A stretch of 43,773 nt of DNA, taken from NCBI RefSeq assembly GCF_000687795.1, contig NZ_JHXT01000013.1, positions 1 through 43,773 of the forward strand, read 5' to 3'. A model generated the notes under the pieces. The model did no database searches, had not been told where the DNA came from, and saw nothing but the letters and a program-made list of their open reading frames with translations. This stretch comes from Mycoplasma testudinis ATCC 43263. Lineage in GTDB: Bacteria; Bacillota_I; Bacilli_A; Mycoplasmatales; Mycoplasmoidaceae. The stretch's first letter is position 1. Every line of letters begins with the position of its first letter. Both the position numbers and the translations under genes were made by a program. Of the stretch, positions 32,145 through 42,630 are shown one piece after another.

Positions 32145-32549
32145 TTATTCGCGAACAAATGGTAACAAAGCAACTACACGAGCCCGCTTAATAGCATTTG
32201 CTAAGTGTCGTTGGTGTAAACTACAATTGCCAGTTTGGCGACGCGATAAAATTTTACCGTACAGATTGATAAAACGTTTTAATGTTTCAGCATCTTTGTA
32301 ATCAATTTTTAAAACACCCTTAGCACAGAAGTTGCAAATCTTTTTGCCCCGTGTTTTGAAAAAACGCTTACGTTGTTGGGTGTTTGAAGGAAACTGACCA
32401 GTCCCTCCAGGACGGTAATTTCTTTTTGTAAAACTACCTAACCCTTTGCGTTCTTCAGGAACAGCATTAGGATCAACTTCTTTTTTTGTTGGTTCTTCTT
32501 CAGAGATATTGTTAGCGGCTTGCTTAACAATGTTTAGATCGTCGTTCAT
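32145..32549 (-). CDS. rpsR: Ribosomal protein S18 with a long N-terminal extension
   Basis: Predicted 134 residues, against 75-80 for a typical S18. Residues about 65-134 are the conserved domain: [60 protein letters not shown]. The first 60 residues are acidic then basic and look disordered. A pair of Cys (CNFC) plus a later Cys suggests a zinc-binding form. S18 sits on the small-subunit platform next to S6, whose gene is upstream in the same operon. Confidence 0.94.
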   Translation of the reverse strand: MNDDLNIVKQAANNISEEEPTKKEVDPNAVPEERKGLGSFTKRNYRPGGTGQFPSNTQQRKRFFKTRGKKICNFCAKGVLKIDYKDAETLKRFINLYGKILSRRQTGNCSLHQRHLANAIKRARVVALLPFVRE

Positions 32550-32571
32550 TTAATATAACTCCTTAAGTAAA

Positions 32572-33150
32572 TTAGTTGTCTAAATCATCTAAATCATTAG
32601 CTCAATCGACTTCGTCGTCATCTTTGCTATTTGATTGGGATTTGGTGTCTGTGGCAATAGTTACAGTTTGTTTTGAATTGTCAAATGGTTCTGTTTTAAA
32701 AGCCCCACTAACATCTAAATCAACTGTATCAGGAAAAGTTTCTTCTAAGTTAGCAACGTCTTCTTCCATGTGATTTTGAATTTGGTTAGTCTTGTAAGAA
32801 CCTTTATTAAAGTTCGAAAACTCTCGTGAACTTTGAGCTTTAACTTTATTGGAGTTAGTAGTGCGAACGTTATCAACCATCACATTTAAGTTTGAGATGT
32901 TTTTGCCTTCTTTAGAAACATATTTGTTAACTGTTAACCGACCATCAACAACTAAAAAATCACCTTTTTTTAAATAGGTTAAGATGAAATTCGCTGTTTG
33001 CTGTCAAGCGATACAGTTCACAAAATGCGTTTCATTACTATTGCGTGCGTCTTTAGCAGCAATTGAAATACGCGCTCCTGGGCTACCTGTTGAAGTTGGA
33101 ACACTAATTGGGTCACTTGCAAGATAACCTGCTAGAAATACGCGGTTCAT
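32572..33150 (-). CDS. ssb: Single-stranded DNA-binding protein
   Basis: Predicted 192 residues. The OB-fold fills the first 105: MNRVFLAGYLASDPISV, ETHFVNCIAWQQTANFILTY, LKKGDFLVVDGRLTVNKY. The remaining ~85 residues are polar, ending in an acidic tail (WANDLDDLDN). The usual bacterial tip D-I-P-F is missing its final Phe, so partner docking may differ. It lies between rpsF (4 bases) and rpsR (22 bases), the classical S6-SSB-S18 arrangement. Confidence 0.93.
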
Positions 33151-33154
33151 TAGG

Positions 33155-33721
33155 TTATTCTTGTCCTTGGATTTCCATTACAACGGGTTTTTTGACTTCA
33201 ATTTTCTTGACTTCACCGTCTTTTTTAGAAGTTGATTTAGCAACGCGTTTAGTATCTTCGGGACCATTACTGCCCACTCTTCTAACTAATTCTCATTCTT
33301 CACGTCGTTTTGACTTTTCATAACGAGCCTTGCGCGGTAAAGGTCGTGGCGCGTCAGGATTAGCCATTATTTCATCGAATTTAGAAAGACGATGTTTTGC
33401 TAACTTGACTTTCTTTTCATTGTTAATAGCACGTCATCCATAATCCTTTTCAAGATTAATGATTAGGTGTCTTAAAATGCTTTTGTTTATTAAAGCAAGC
33501 CGATTAAAATCGAATGTAGATTTAGGTCCACCATCAAAATTTAATTGAAAATAGTGAGCTGTGCTTTCTTTTTTAATATCGTAAGATAAACCTTTGATTC
33601 CAAGATATTTGGTTTCAATATTATCAGAAACGATGTTCTGTTTCATTTGTTCAGTTACGTTAGATGCTTCTTCGGGGGAAATTTTTCCGCTCACGAGCAG
33701 CATGACTTCATATTTGGCCAT
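33155..33721 (-). CDS. rpsF: Ribosomal protein S6 with a long C-terminal extension
   Basis: Predicted 188 residues, about twice the usual 95-100. The S6 fold is in residues 1-95: KYEVMLLVSGKISPEEA, YLGIKGLSYDIKKES, AHYFQLNF, LRHLIINLEKDYGW. The tail is highly charged, with KARYEKSKRREEWELVRRVG and a Lys-rich end, and is probably disordered. Extended S6 tails occur in M. pneumoniae ribosomes (from memory). First gene of the long operon; a minus-strand TATAAT lies at 33827-33832. Confidence 0.94.
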
Positions 33722-33826
33722 TTATTATGCTACTTCCTTTTGGGTATGCAATCACTTGCTAAGAAGATACAGATAACTAAATCGTATCAACATAAAATTT
33801 GAATTTGAGCTAAATTTTACCTCTAT

Positions 33827-33832
33827 ATTATA
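33827..33832 (-). promoter_or_regulatory. Putative -10 element for the rpsF operon
   Basis: TATAAT on the minus strand, about 106 bases before the rpsF ATG. This single promoter could drive the rpsF-to-gatB train. The leader is long enough for the S6:S18 autoregulation known in other bacteria, but I could not identify that structure. Confidence 0.4.
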
Positions 33833-33993
33833 TACGAAAAGTCGATTAGAACACAATAAACTTTAAAACTAGTACCAGCAAAAACATTAATAGCCCTAGT
33901 TAAAACTGTTAATTAATGGACTATATCAAATTGATTTTTTTTCATAAAATAGTCTTACAGACCAAAAATAAGGTTTATTTTGTTCAAAACGAA

Positions 33994-34611
33994 CTAATCA
34001 AGTTGGTTGTTTCTTTTAAAAACTACGATTATTAGAAAAAAGACAACGTTTGAAGAAATAATATAAACCGGAAAGATAAAAGCAAAATAATTAGAAATTG
34101 AAAAAGCGATATGGGTCGAATTAGAAAAAAAATGGTTCAAACTAGACCCAAGAAATAACTGCATTTTAAAACCTAAAAAATTTTTATCCATAATTTGATA
34201 TGAGATAAAACTACCAAAGAAAAACATTCAAAAAACAAAAGCAATTCCAAAATAAACAATATTCTCTTTTGAGATCAATTCTTTAAATTTGGTTTTAAGT
34301 TTCTTCAAATTTAACTTTGATTGTGGAACATACCCAATTCCAAGAATTACCACCATAGAAAACAAAAAATAAACTAAATTTAAATATGTCAAGACTAAAT
34401 TGGCACTGAAAAGTTCAAAACTAAAGATAGCCCGACTATATAAAACACTATGAACAATAAGCAATAGAATTGCGAGAAGCAAAGTAACAATTGAATCTAT
34501 TCCATAAAACGTTTTAAGTCATTTTTGGAAATTATTAGATTGAAAGTTATTCTTGAAAAAACTTTTAAAAGTTTTATTAGTATTAGGTTCAAAAGAATTT
34601 TGAGGATTCAT
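33994..34611 (-). CDS. Four-helix membrane protein, function unknown
   Basis: Predicted 205 residues. After a polar N-terminus (MNPQNSFEPNTNKTFK) come four hydrophobic segments: SIVTLLLAILLLIVHSVLY, LVLTYLNLVYFLFSMVVIL, IVYFGIAFVFWMFFFGSFI and FAFIFPVYIISSNVVFFLII. Between them is a Lys-rich loop. The stop is TAG at 33994. No family recognised. It lies 21 bases downstream of another small membrane protein gene in the same direction, so the two are likely co-expressed. Confidence 0.65.
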
Positions 34612-34632
34612 AAATTTATTATCTTTCTTTTT

Positions 34633-35157
34633 TTAATTTGCGGTTTTTTTATTTCCGTTTGCAATAGTTTTTAAAGTTTCAATAAAAACATGAAATGATG
34701 CATATCCAGCAGTAAGAAATAACGCAAATAATAGTCTTCAAGTTTTTGCTTGTTTAAAGTCAGAGATAAAATAATGGCAATAAATCGCAGATATAAAACT
34801 CAAAATAGTACTGCACACTAAAGCAATGGCAAAAATTACAAAATACGAAAAATATAAAGAGAATGTAATACTAGAAGTAGTAATCATAAAATTATGATTT
34901 ATATTATCTAGGATGTTGTCGAAAGTTCCGACACTAACAAAAAGAAAAATTCAAAAAAGAAGAGCAAAAATAAGATTCCCAAAAGAAATTAAACAGAATC
35001 ATTTAACTCTTTTGATTTTTTTGGGATCTTCAAACGTTTTTACTATGGAAGATTTAACTTCTGAAATATTGACCTCAGTGTACTGCTTATATCCGTAAGC
35101 TGGTTCGTCTATTTTTTCGTATGGGTTGTTTGATTTATTATCGTTCTGTCGTTCCAT
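34633..35157 (-). CDS. Membrane protein with acidic N-terminus, function unknown
   Basis: Predicted 174 residues; the frame needs several TGA codons as Trp. A soluble, charged N-terminus (MERQNDNKSNNPYEKIDEPA) of about 50 residues is followed by hydrophobic segments near FCLISFGNLIFALLFWIFLF, ITFSLYFSYFVIFAIALVC and RLLFALFLTAGYASFHVFI. No known domain. Upstream partner of the four-helix membrane protein. Confidence 0.65.
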
Positions 35158-35448
35158 CAAAACTTACCTCGTTTAACAAAAATTTAATAAGTAATTTAAG
35201 TCATATAAATCAACATAATTATAACAAAGACCATGAATATTCAAGACTATCTGACAAGCCACAAAAAGCAAAATTTTTTTAAATTTAGAATGGGATATTA
35301 TGCGTATCCGAAAAGTTAACTCTAAAAAAAGATGGAACAAACGGGTTTTGAAAATAATTTCCAGTTACAAGTGTTATTATTTTTTAAAATTAATTTAACT
35401 TATAATAACTTAGAAATGGATTATTCATAAAATCTATAAGGAAAAATC

Positions 35449-36096
35449 ATGATCGACATTAACAAACTATATTCTAGTATTACAGCTCGTTACAATTCAG
35501 AAAAAGAACATCCAGTTTATGTTCCAGAAGACTTGTGTGAGTATGCTTTTGTACCACTTTTAGACTGGATTGCAAACCAACTGAAACAAAAAGAAGATTT
35601 CAATTTTTTAAAGTATGAATCTCAAGATAAGGCTTTTTACTACACTGCAGCCAAAAAGTATTTTTTGCTTACAGCTTTAAAACATCTAAGCTTTTTTAAA
35701 GATAATCAAAATTATCCAGAAGGCGAAATTGATTTTAATGATTTAACAGAAGTAATGAATCTAATACCAAATGGTCAAAGCGGATTGTTTGCAAACCAGT
35801 ATGAAAATCATGTTCAATTGAAGAATTACTATAACGAAGAAATTTGACCATGGGCTAAAATGCTAAAAAGAGAAGCTAAACTATCAGAAGCTATTAGTGC
35901 TACAGGTGAAAACTATTATTCAGCACCATATTGGGAAATATATTTTGCTACCATTCAAACGAATTATGATAATAAAACAACAACGGAACAAATTGAAGCT
36001 TGATGCAAAAATCTATTCTTTAGTAACTTAATTGAACTCACTATTAGAACGATTGCTCTTAAGTTTTGATTTTATAAAAACTCAGTTTCTTGTTAA
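35449..36096 (+). CDS. Hypothetical soluble protein
   Basis: Predicted 215 residues with an AAGG site before ATG 35449. It is acidic and aromatic-rich (many Tyr, Phe and Trp), with no signal peptide or membrane segment. LCEYAFVPLLDWIANQLKQK and YYTAAKKYFLLTALKHLSFF look like amphipathic helices. Two or more Trp are TGA-coded. I recognise no family. Its neighbours (membrane protein genes and a tRNA) give no functional hint. Confidence 0.65.
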
Positions 36097-36307
36097 TAAT
36101 AAGATTAATTGAAACCGGTGTTGTGATATTTTGCTGATCAGTATTTAAAATTTAATGAGGAACATTTAATTATTAATTTGAACTAATTAAAAAAATATAA
36201 GCAAAGAATATCAATTTGCTATATATTGGTCTTTTCTCAAAATGATGGGTTGCAAAAAGAAAAATACAATTCTAGTGTATTCTTTGGTAATATTATAAGG
36301 CTATTAT

Positions 36308-36397
36308 GGGAGCGTACCCAAGTGGTTAAGGGGGCACCCTGCTAAGGTGTTAGATCGGGTTTCCGGTGCGAGAGTTCGAATCTCTCCGCTTCCGCCA
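36308..36397 (+). tRNA. tRNA-Ser (anticodon GCU)
   Basis: A 90-base class II tRNA. The acceptor GGGAGCG (36308-36314) pairs with CGCTTCC, followed by G and an encoded CCA. The anticodon loop CTGCTAA has GCT at 36341-36343, reading AGU/AGC. There is a long variable arm and a T-arm with GTTCGAATC. The long variable arm and anticodon agree on serine. Confidence 0.96.
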
Positions 36398-36408
36398 TTA
36401 AAATTTTC

Positions 36409-36443
36409 AAAATCCAAGTTTGGTTCTACTGAGCTTGGATTTT
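36409..36443 (+). terminator. Terminator after tRNA-Ser
   Basis: AAAATCCAAG (36409-36418) pairs perfectly with CTTGGATTTT (36434-36443) around 15 bases. It lies 11 bases beyond the CCA end. Confidence 0.75.
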
Positions 36444-36571
36444 CTAATTTATAAATAAATTAATCAAGTTATTCAAATGTTGGTAAACCTAAAATATCGA
36501 TATTTTTCGCTTATTTCTTTAAATATTGAGGCAAACAAATTAAAATGTATCGCTATAGACGGTAACACACT

Positions 36572-38440
36572 ATGAATAACCAAAATCAACAAAACTTAAA
36601 TCGAATGCCAAATAACAACATTCAAAATAATAATTCTCAATTTAATAACCAAAACTTGAATAATTTTAGAAATCAACGCGTAAATAATCAGCAAATAAAC
36701 AATAATTTAGCACTCCAAAATAATCCTCAAAATAGAAATCAAATACCTCAAAACCAAATTGGAAATCAGCAACTGCAAAATAATTTGAATTCTAATCAGA
36801 GTCTTCAAAATGCTAATCAAATTAGAAATTTAGCTAACAATCAGAATAATCCTGTTATTAACAAAGCACCTACAATAATCAACCAATTAGGAAACAATCA
36901 AAATAATCCGCTTATTAGCAATGGGGTTGGAATGCTTAACAATCAGCAAGTAAACAACCAGAACAGAAGCAATCAAGGTAACTTCAACAATAACCAGTTA
37001 CAAAACTTCTCTAACCAATCGAAACGGCCGCAAATTAACCAAAATTCAAATAACCAAAATCTTCTAGGGCAACGCCAAGGTATTAATCCAAATCAAAACT
37101 TGTTAAATGGAAACCAAAACAGTAGTCCAATAAACCAACCTAATAATCAAAACGGCCAAATAAACCATCCAAACAATCAAAACAAAATATTAAATCGTCC
37201 TTTGTTGAGAAACAATTTGGCAAATAATAATTCACTAGTTGGTAACCAGAATAATTTAAATAACCAGTTACAACGGCCTCAAATCCAACAAAATAATTCA
37301 ATTAACAATAATTTAAATTTACCTAATAATTCAAACAATCAGTTAATCAATAATCAATTATTACAACAACGTAATTTACCAAATAAGCCTTTGATTAACC
37401 GATCCCAACAACCTAATCAAAATAACTTTAATCAAGGCCCATCAGGACTAAATTTACAAAATAACGGTACATTAAATAATCGATTTAATAATTCAATCCA
37501 ACAACAAGGAATGCAACCAAAACAAGCTCCAGTAAACAATCAAAATAATTTGAATACTAACCAGAATTGGCAAAATCAAATTAACAATACAAATAACTCG
37601 AATTACAATCAACAAATAAATGATTTAGTAAAAAATAGTCAAATTGAACAAACTAACACATCTACAAACCCCATTTTAAATTCCTATGAAGCAATCGATC
37701 CAAATACATCCAATGTTAATCTTCAAAATTCATCAGACCCAACTGCTTCAATTGAACTAACTAATCAAATCAATAACCTAAATAATTCAACTAAACCACT
37801 CGTACAAGAAACCCTAACGCAGGAAGAAATTAACCAAGAAACAACAGCAGATAGTACAAATCAATTAGAAGAAAACGATCAAACCGAAGATAAATCTGAA
37901 ACAGCACAAGAAGAAAATCAAGATCAACAAGAATCCGAAAATTCAGATTATCCAACCCAAGAAAGTTTTGCACCAATTAGGATAATTAAAAGTGCAAGAT
38001 CATCAGCAGCTTCAATCCTTTTTTTTAATATTGCCATGTTAGTAATGCAAGTAGTTGCAATTGTTTTGTTGTATTTTGGAACAACACAATTAATCGCTCT
38101 ATTGAACCAAGATGCAAGTGTTGATTTAGCCGCATTACAAACCATTAATATCATTCAACCAGTTCCATTACTTTTCGTCATTGGACTAATCTTTGTAATT
38201 GTGTCAGTTTTCTTTAGTATTCCGTTATTAATCAGTAAAGTTACATTCATGGTTCAAGCTAACAACAGCAGAACAGTTTATCCGAAAATTTTAAGTGCCA
38301 CAATTTTAGTAGGATTATCAATTGTAATTCCGTGATTAGGATTTATTGGGGCAATCATTGGCTTAGTTCAAACTAAAAATTATAAACAAGATTCAATCAA
38401 AAAAGCAGTTAACGAAGTCATTGAACAAACTCAAAATTAA
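36572..38440 (+). CDS. Asn/Gln-rich (prion-like) membrane-anchored protein
   Basis: Predicted 622 residues in three zones. Residues 1 to ~350 are low complexity, dominated by Asn and Gln, with short irregular motifs such as NNQ, NQNN, LQNN and QINN, and few charged residues. Residues about 360-475 are polar and increasingly acidic (EENDQTEDKSETAQEENQ). From about 480 there are three or four hydrophobic segments: ASILFFNIAMLVMQVVAIVL, PVPLLFVIGLIFVIVSVFF, ILSATILVGLSIVIP and LGFIGAIIGLV. There is no lipobox, so the bulk probably lies on one side of the membrane, held by the C-terminal helices. Composition resembles yeast prion domains; a scaffold or cytoskeletal role is speculation. The ribosome site is weak. 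Its stop overlaps the stop of the convergent GNAT gene. Confidence 0.8.
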
Positions 38441-38937
38441 TTATTTCTTAAAAAGTCATAAGCAATTCTTTCAGTTTCATCTGCTACAAAAATAATCCCA
38501 CATTTTTTAAACCCATAATTATGCAAGATTTCTTGCATAATTTTATTGTCCGCATGAGTATCTATTCTCAAATAATTGATTTTTTCTAGGCAAAAATCAA
38601 AGCAGGCTTTGGCAACACCTTTAGCTTTTGTACTTCCTGTTAAGCGGTGAATCACTCCATAAGTTTGATCACTATTTCACTTACCGTTTTTTATGACACG
38701 ATAGGTCAAATCAACACCGATCATAAAAACAAAAGCTCCAACGATAACCCCGTCGCTTTCAATAACATAAGAGACGTTATGACTAATATCTTGGAACAAC
38801 ATCTTTTTATCAGGGTAAGTGTTTCCTCATTGATTAGGGTTATTATTTAAAATCATAAATCTTCTTGCATTTCGGTAAAGGCTAACCATTTCTTCAAAAT
38901 CTTTAATCGTTGTATGACGAATTTTTAACTTATTCAT
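38437..38937 (-). CDS. GNAT-family N-acetyltransferase
   Basis: Predicted 166 residues. The N-terminus LKIRHTTIKDFEEMVSLYRN is the first strand-helix of the GNAT fold; YVIESDGVIVGAFVFMIG is the central hairpin; KAKGVAKACFDFCLEKINYL takes the place of the acetyl-CoA loop (weaker than the usual Q/R-x-x-G-x-G/A); and RIDTHADNKIMQEILHNYGF is the strongly conserved C-terminal block. The acceptor is unknown. The gene starts 11 bases after the MFS transporter stop, so the two form an operon. Its TAA overlaps the convergent gene's TAA. Confidence 0.82.
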
Positions 38938-38948
38938 ATTTATTTAAT

Positions 38949-40595
38949 TTAGTTACTTTCAGTACGAAATTTCTTTAAATAACAATTATAAAAATCTTTA
39001 AAACTAAATTTAGTAGCGGTTTGTTCACGAGGAATAAAAGCAATGGCAAATACCGCAATTAACGGAAACAAAAACATTAAAGCAACTGCTGGAATTGCTC
39101 CTGCTCCTGCACCTACTGTAATTTCATTAGGGTAACTGTTTTGAATTGCTTTAATTCCAGCATCCATCACTGAAGAAGTGATTACATCCAAAATGGTATA
39201 CCCTCCATAAGAAAAACCAAACATTAATGATATCAATGCTGTTGATTGTCTTCTTGTGAATCCCCAGCGATACGGAATACTATAAAAATTACCTCGAACA
39301 CCAAATAACATGGTGCTACCCAAGAATGTAAAAATTAACAGAAAGATAATATGAACTGCGTCTAAACCATGATAACCAATCGCGACTCCGAAAGCTACAA
39401 ATAAAGTTCCACAAAAAAACATTAAGGAAGTAAAACGAGTCAAACTATAATGAGTTTTTTGCCATTTAGCTACTGTAAAAAATCCAGTAAAAACACCACC
39501 TAAAAAAGCGATATTAAAAGCGCCAAAGACTCATGATAAATTAGCTCGATCATTGATATTATTTGGTGAATACGTTCAAAAATTAACTAGAATATTTGAA
39601 CTAGGTTCAACAGTGATATAGCTTAAAAACAATGCTGCTAACAAAAAGAAGTATGTTTCTTTATGATGCAAAATAACAACAAAAGCATTTTGCGATTCTT
39701 GGCGAAAGTTTTTATGCGATCAATCTAATTCAGCTTTAATGATTTTGGTTGTCAAATCAATCTTTTTCCCATAATATGCATAGATTAATAACAAAAGCAA
39801 AATGGCAATTTGAATAACCCCATTAAAAATTTGTCAGTTCAAACCAATGGCTAATGTAATGATTGGAGATAATAAAAAGATGCTAACAACAGCAGAAGCT
39901 GTATTTACTGAAAAAACATTAAGACTGGCAAAAACAGATATTTTCTTTCGATAATAGGTTCCTATTACTCCGTTAGCACACGAAATCATTGTAGAACCAC
40001 CAAAAGCTAATAATATCCGAAACAAAATAAACATTCCGTAGACTGCGTTCCCATTTAGAACATTCCCATTTCTATCGTAATGAATTGCAAAGGGAGTAAA
40101 CAAATACGGAAATGACGCAACCATAAAACCAAAGGCAACCATTACCACATATTTGTGATTGATTTTAGAAATCAATCACCCAAAGAAAATAGCACCAACA
40201 CCACGCCCCATTGTAATTGATCAATTCGTGGCACGAGATAAAGTTAAGGACACACCGTTAGGAAAAATTTGATATATCAACCCACTGTTAAAGCCGCTTT
40301 GAATTCCGTTATTTGTCGCTGGATGAATCGCATTAACACTACTAATCAAAAAACCTTGAGATCTTGGATCAAAAGGTGTATTGACTCCTTGAACATACAA
40401 AGTTCCTGACCAACTCATAATAAAGACAAAATAACCCAAAAACAAAATAATGTACATAATTATTCCATTTACTTTAGCATCTTGTTCTTTATTTTTTTGC
40501 AAGTTTGGATTTACGTCTTTGTTTGAGAAATAATTATCTTTTTTATTCTTAAATAAGTGCTTAAATGACAACTTGTTTAGGCTTCAAGTTAGCAT
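38949..40595 (-). CDS. Major facilitator superfamily transporter
   Basis: Predicted 548 residues; the frame is continuous when TGA is Trp. A hydrophilic N-terminus of ~50 residues (Lys/Asn-rich) is followed by about 12 membrane segments, such as GIIMYIILFLGYFVFIMSW, YVVMVAFGFMVASFPYLF, FILFRILLAFGGSTMISC and AVVSIFLLSPIITLAIG, with a central cytoplasmic loop (KIIKAELDWSHKNF). The GAIFFGWLISKINHK stretch is the MFS loop 2-3 region. The substrate cannot be read. The AAAGGA site before ATG 40595 supports the start. First gene of a pair with the GNAT enzyme. Confidence 0.85.
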
Positions 40596-40819
40596 TTGTT
40601 CTTTTTCCTTTTATAAATCAGTTTGCAATAATAATTTGCAAATAAATGAGTGGTCACGTTATGTGATAGATATTTTATAGCACTATATCAATAAAAAAGT
40701 GCAAAATTTTTCATAAGCACCTCTAGAAAAGGTCAACAATTAATTTTTCTTTTGAAAAAAAGGTCGCCAATATTCGCACTACTAGTACTACAAATACTTA
40801 AAAAAATCAACCATTGCTA
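40596..40819. other. Divergent promoter region between MFS and rpmG genes
   Basis: About 220 AT-rich bases without open frames, upstream of both the MFS gene (minus) and the L33-SecE-NusG group (plus). I see no structured RNA here; the attenuator-like hairpin begins just after it. Confidence 0.45.
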
Positions 40820-40825
40820 TATAAT
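40820..40825 (+). promoter_or_regulatory. -10 element TATAAT for rpmG-secE-nusG
   Basis: A consensus TATAAT with transcription expected to start near 40832, right at the hairpin that follows. The -35 region is poorly conserved. Confidence 0.5.
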
Positions 40826-40830
40826 ATATA

Positions 40831-40858
40831 AACCCAAAGGCTTAGATGGGTTTTTTTT
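40831..40858 (+). terminator. Terminator-like hairpin (candidate attenuator) before rpmG
   Basis: AACCCA (40831-40836) pairs with TGGGTT (40847-40852) and is followed directly by T-rich sequence through 40858. It lies a few bases after a TATAAT and 44 bases before the rpmG ATG, with no plus-strand gene upstream to terminate. This suggests attenuation of the L33-SecE-NusG transcript. Confidence 0.5.
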
Positions 40859-40901
40859 ATGTCCCAAACTTTCGTTATTTGGTTTTATAATAAGGCGTAT
40901 T

Positions 40902-41048
40902 ATGCGTACAAAAGTTATTTTAATTTGTGAAGTGTGTGTATCACGCAATTACACAACTACTCGCTCGAAAAGCGAAACTGAACGACTTCAATTAAAAAAG
41001 TTTTGCAGACATTGTAATGCGACTACTATCCATAAGGAGTCTCGTTAA
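40902..41048 (+). CDS. rpmG: Ribosomal protein L33
   Basis: Predicted 48 residues, typical L33 length. MRTKVILICEVCVSRNYTTT and KKFCRHCNATTIHKESR are the conserved halves; CEVC and CRHC form the zinc-binding, C-plus version. ATG 40902 has an AAGG-like site upstream. The TAA shares one base with the secE ATG (TAATG). Confidence 0.93.
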   Translation: MRTKVILICEVCVSRNYTTTRSKSETERLQLKKFCRHCNATTIHKESR

Positions 41049-41452
41049 TGGAAAATATTTTTGATTCTGAAACTAAGCCAACAACTCCAGCTCCAAGTGG
41101 GGGAATTAACTTACGTCAAGGCAACAAGAAAGTAAAACTTTCTGATTACCAAGATAATGAAATTCACCAGCAGCACCGTTCCATGCGAGATCGGGTTGTA
41201 TCTAAAAAAATCCAAGAAAAAAAAGATAATAAAAAAAGTGAACCAGATTTAACACCGAAAGAAAAGATTGGTTTTGGGTTTCGTTTAAAACGCTGGTGAT
41301 TTGGGATGTCTAAAGAATCGCGAAGAATTTCTTGAGCAACACCAAAAAATCTAGTAATCAGCTTTATTATAGTTGTTGTTGCTATCGCAGTTTTGACCGG
41401 AATCTTTTATGGCATTAACGAAATCTTTGTATCGGCCGGAATTCTAAAATAA
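41048..41452 (+). CDS. secE: Preprotein translocase subunit SecE
   Basis: Predicted 134 residues, long for a one-helix SecE. The conserved part is C-terminal: ESRRISWATPKNLVISFIIV is the amphipathic helix and W-P-like hinge, followed by the single membrane helix VVVAIAVLTGIFYGINEIF. The first ~80 residues are charged and probably disordered. SecE clamps the SecY channel. It overlaps rpmG by one base and lies 29 bases before nusG, the usual bacterial order. Confidence 0.9.
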
Positions 41453-41481
41453 GAAATAAAAAATATCCAAAGGAAATTATC

Positions 41482-42630
41482 ATGGAAAAGACAAAAAAAA
41501 CTACTTCAAAAAAGTCTAAAATTAAAAATCCTGCGCAGTGATATATCACAACCTGCAGCAACGGTAACGAAGATACAGTTATTAAAAACCTAAAAGCCAA
41601 AATTGTTGCCTTAAACTTTCAAGACAAAGTTTTAGATGCCAAAGTTATTAAATCCAGAACGACAGTAGAAGAAATCTTTAATGATGCCGATCCCGAACAT
41701 ACACCTCCAAAAAACATGCGTAACACAGCTAATGTGAAATGAAAAACATTAGGTGAAGGAAAATACTTAAAAGTTAAAATCGTTGATAAAAATAAATTTC
41801 CTGGGTATATTTATGTCCAAATGATTATGGCGGATGACACTTGATATGTAGTCCGCAACGCACCAAATATCACAGGGTTAGTAGGATCATCTGGTAAGGG
41901 AGCAAAACCAATTCCAATTCGTTTTGAAGAAGAAATGTTATTGTCTGGAGAATCTGAAGATCCAAACATTCGGGTTTTGATGTTAGATAATGCCATCATC
42001 GAAATGGATCGTGAAAAATTTGACGAACACGGGAATTTAATTGGCTTTGAACCACCACATATTGAAAAAACTAATGCGACTCAAGATGATGATTTAGCAA
42101 ACCAAAAAGTAACAGCAGCAAAGAAAACTAAAAATTCAAAATCGAAAAAAGAAGATGTGATTGTCTCTGAACCTGAACAAGTTGAAGAAGCAGAAGAAGA
42201 CGAAATTTCGGTTTTAAACCCAACTTCATTAAAAGTTCATGTAGACACAAATCAATCTTCAGACGAAATACAAACAGCGTCTTCTGAAATCGAAGATTTA
42301 TTATCCCAAACAATGGATGAACAAAAAGTGGACGAGTCTACTCAACCAGAAGTTACTTTTGAAATGTCAAATTCTGACATCATTCAAATCCAACAATCAG
42401 AAGCGAAATTAAGCGAAGCACAACCTGAAGATAAAGAAGAATTCATACCTTTCAAACCTGAACAAGAAAATGCTAGTGAACCAGAAAACATTACTGCAGA
42501 AATTCCTCCAATGATCAATGTTGTAGAAAGTCCATCACAACAAGAAGTTGAATCTGAAGATACAACCGAACAGTCTGAAACTTCAACTTCATTAAACCAA
42601 GAAATTAAAAAAGATGAAATCGATGGCTAG
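41482..42630 (+). CDS. nusG: NusG N-terminal (NGN) domain protein with long acidic tail
   Basis: Predicted 382 residues. Residues ~20-150 are the NGN domain that contacts RNA polymerase: AQWYITTCSNGNEDTVIKNL, VKIVDKNKFPGYIYVQMIM, DTWYVVRNAPNITGLVGSSG and KPIPIRFEEEM. About 200 acidic, Glu/Ser-rich residues follow, then TAG at 42628-42630. The KOW domain that NusG normally carries is missing from this frame and is found directly downstream in the +1 frame. An AAAGG site precedes ATG 41482. From memory M. genitalium NusG is one polypeptide of about 320 residues with an extension, so the split is notable. Confidence 0.88.

Noticed and set aside
34913-35098. Plus-strand frame inside the small membrane protein gene
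   Set aside because: The minus-strand frame is longer when TGA is Trp and has coherent membrane segments.
36572-37700. CRISPR array or tandem-repeat locus
   Set aside because: The repeats are irregular AAT/AAC/CAA codon runs within one long open frame, without constant repeat and spacer lengths.
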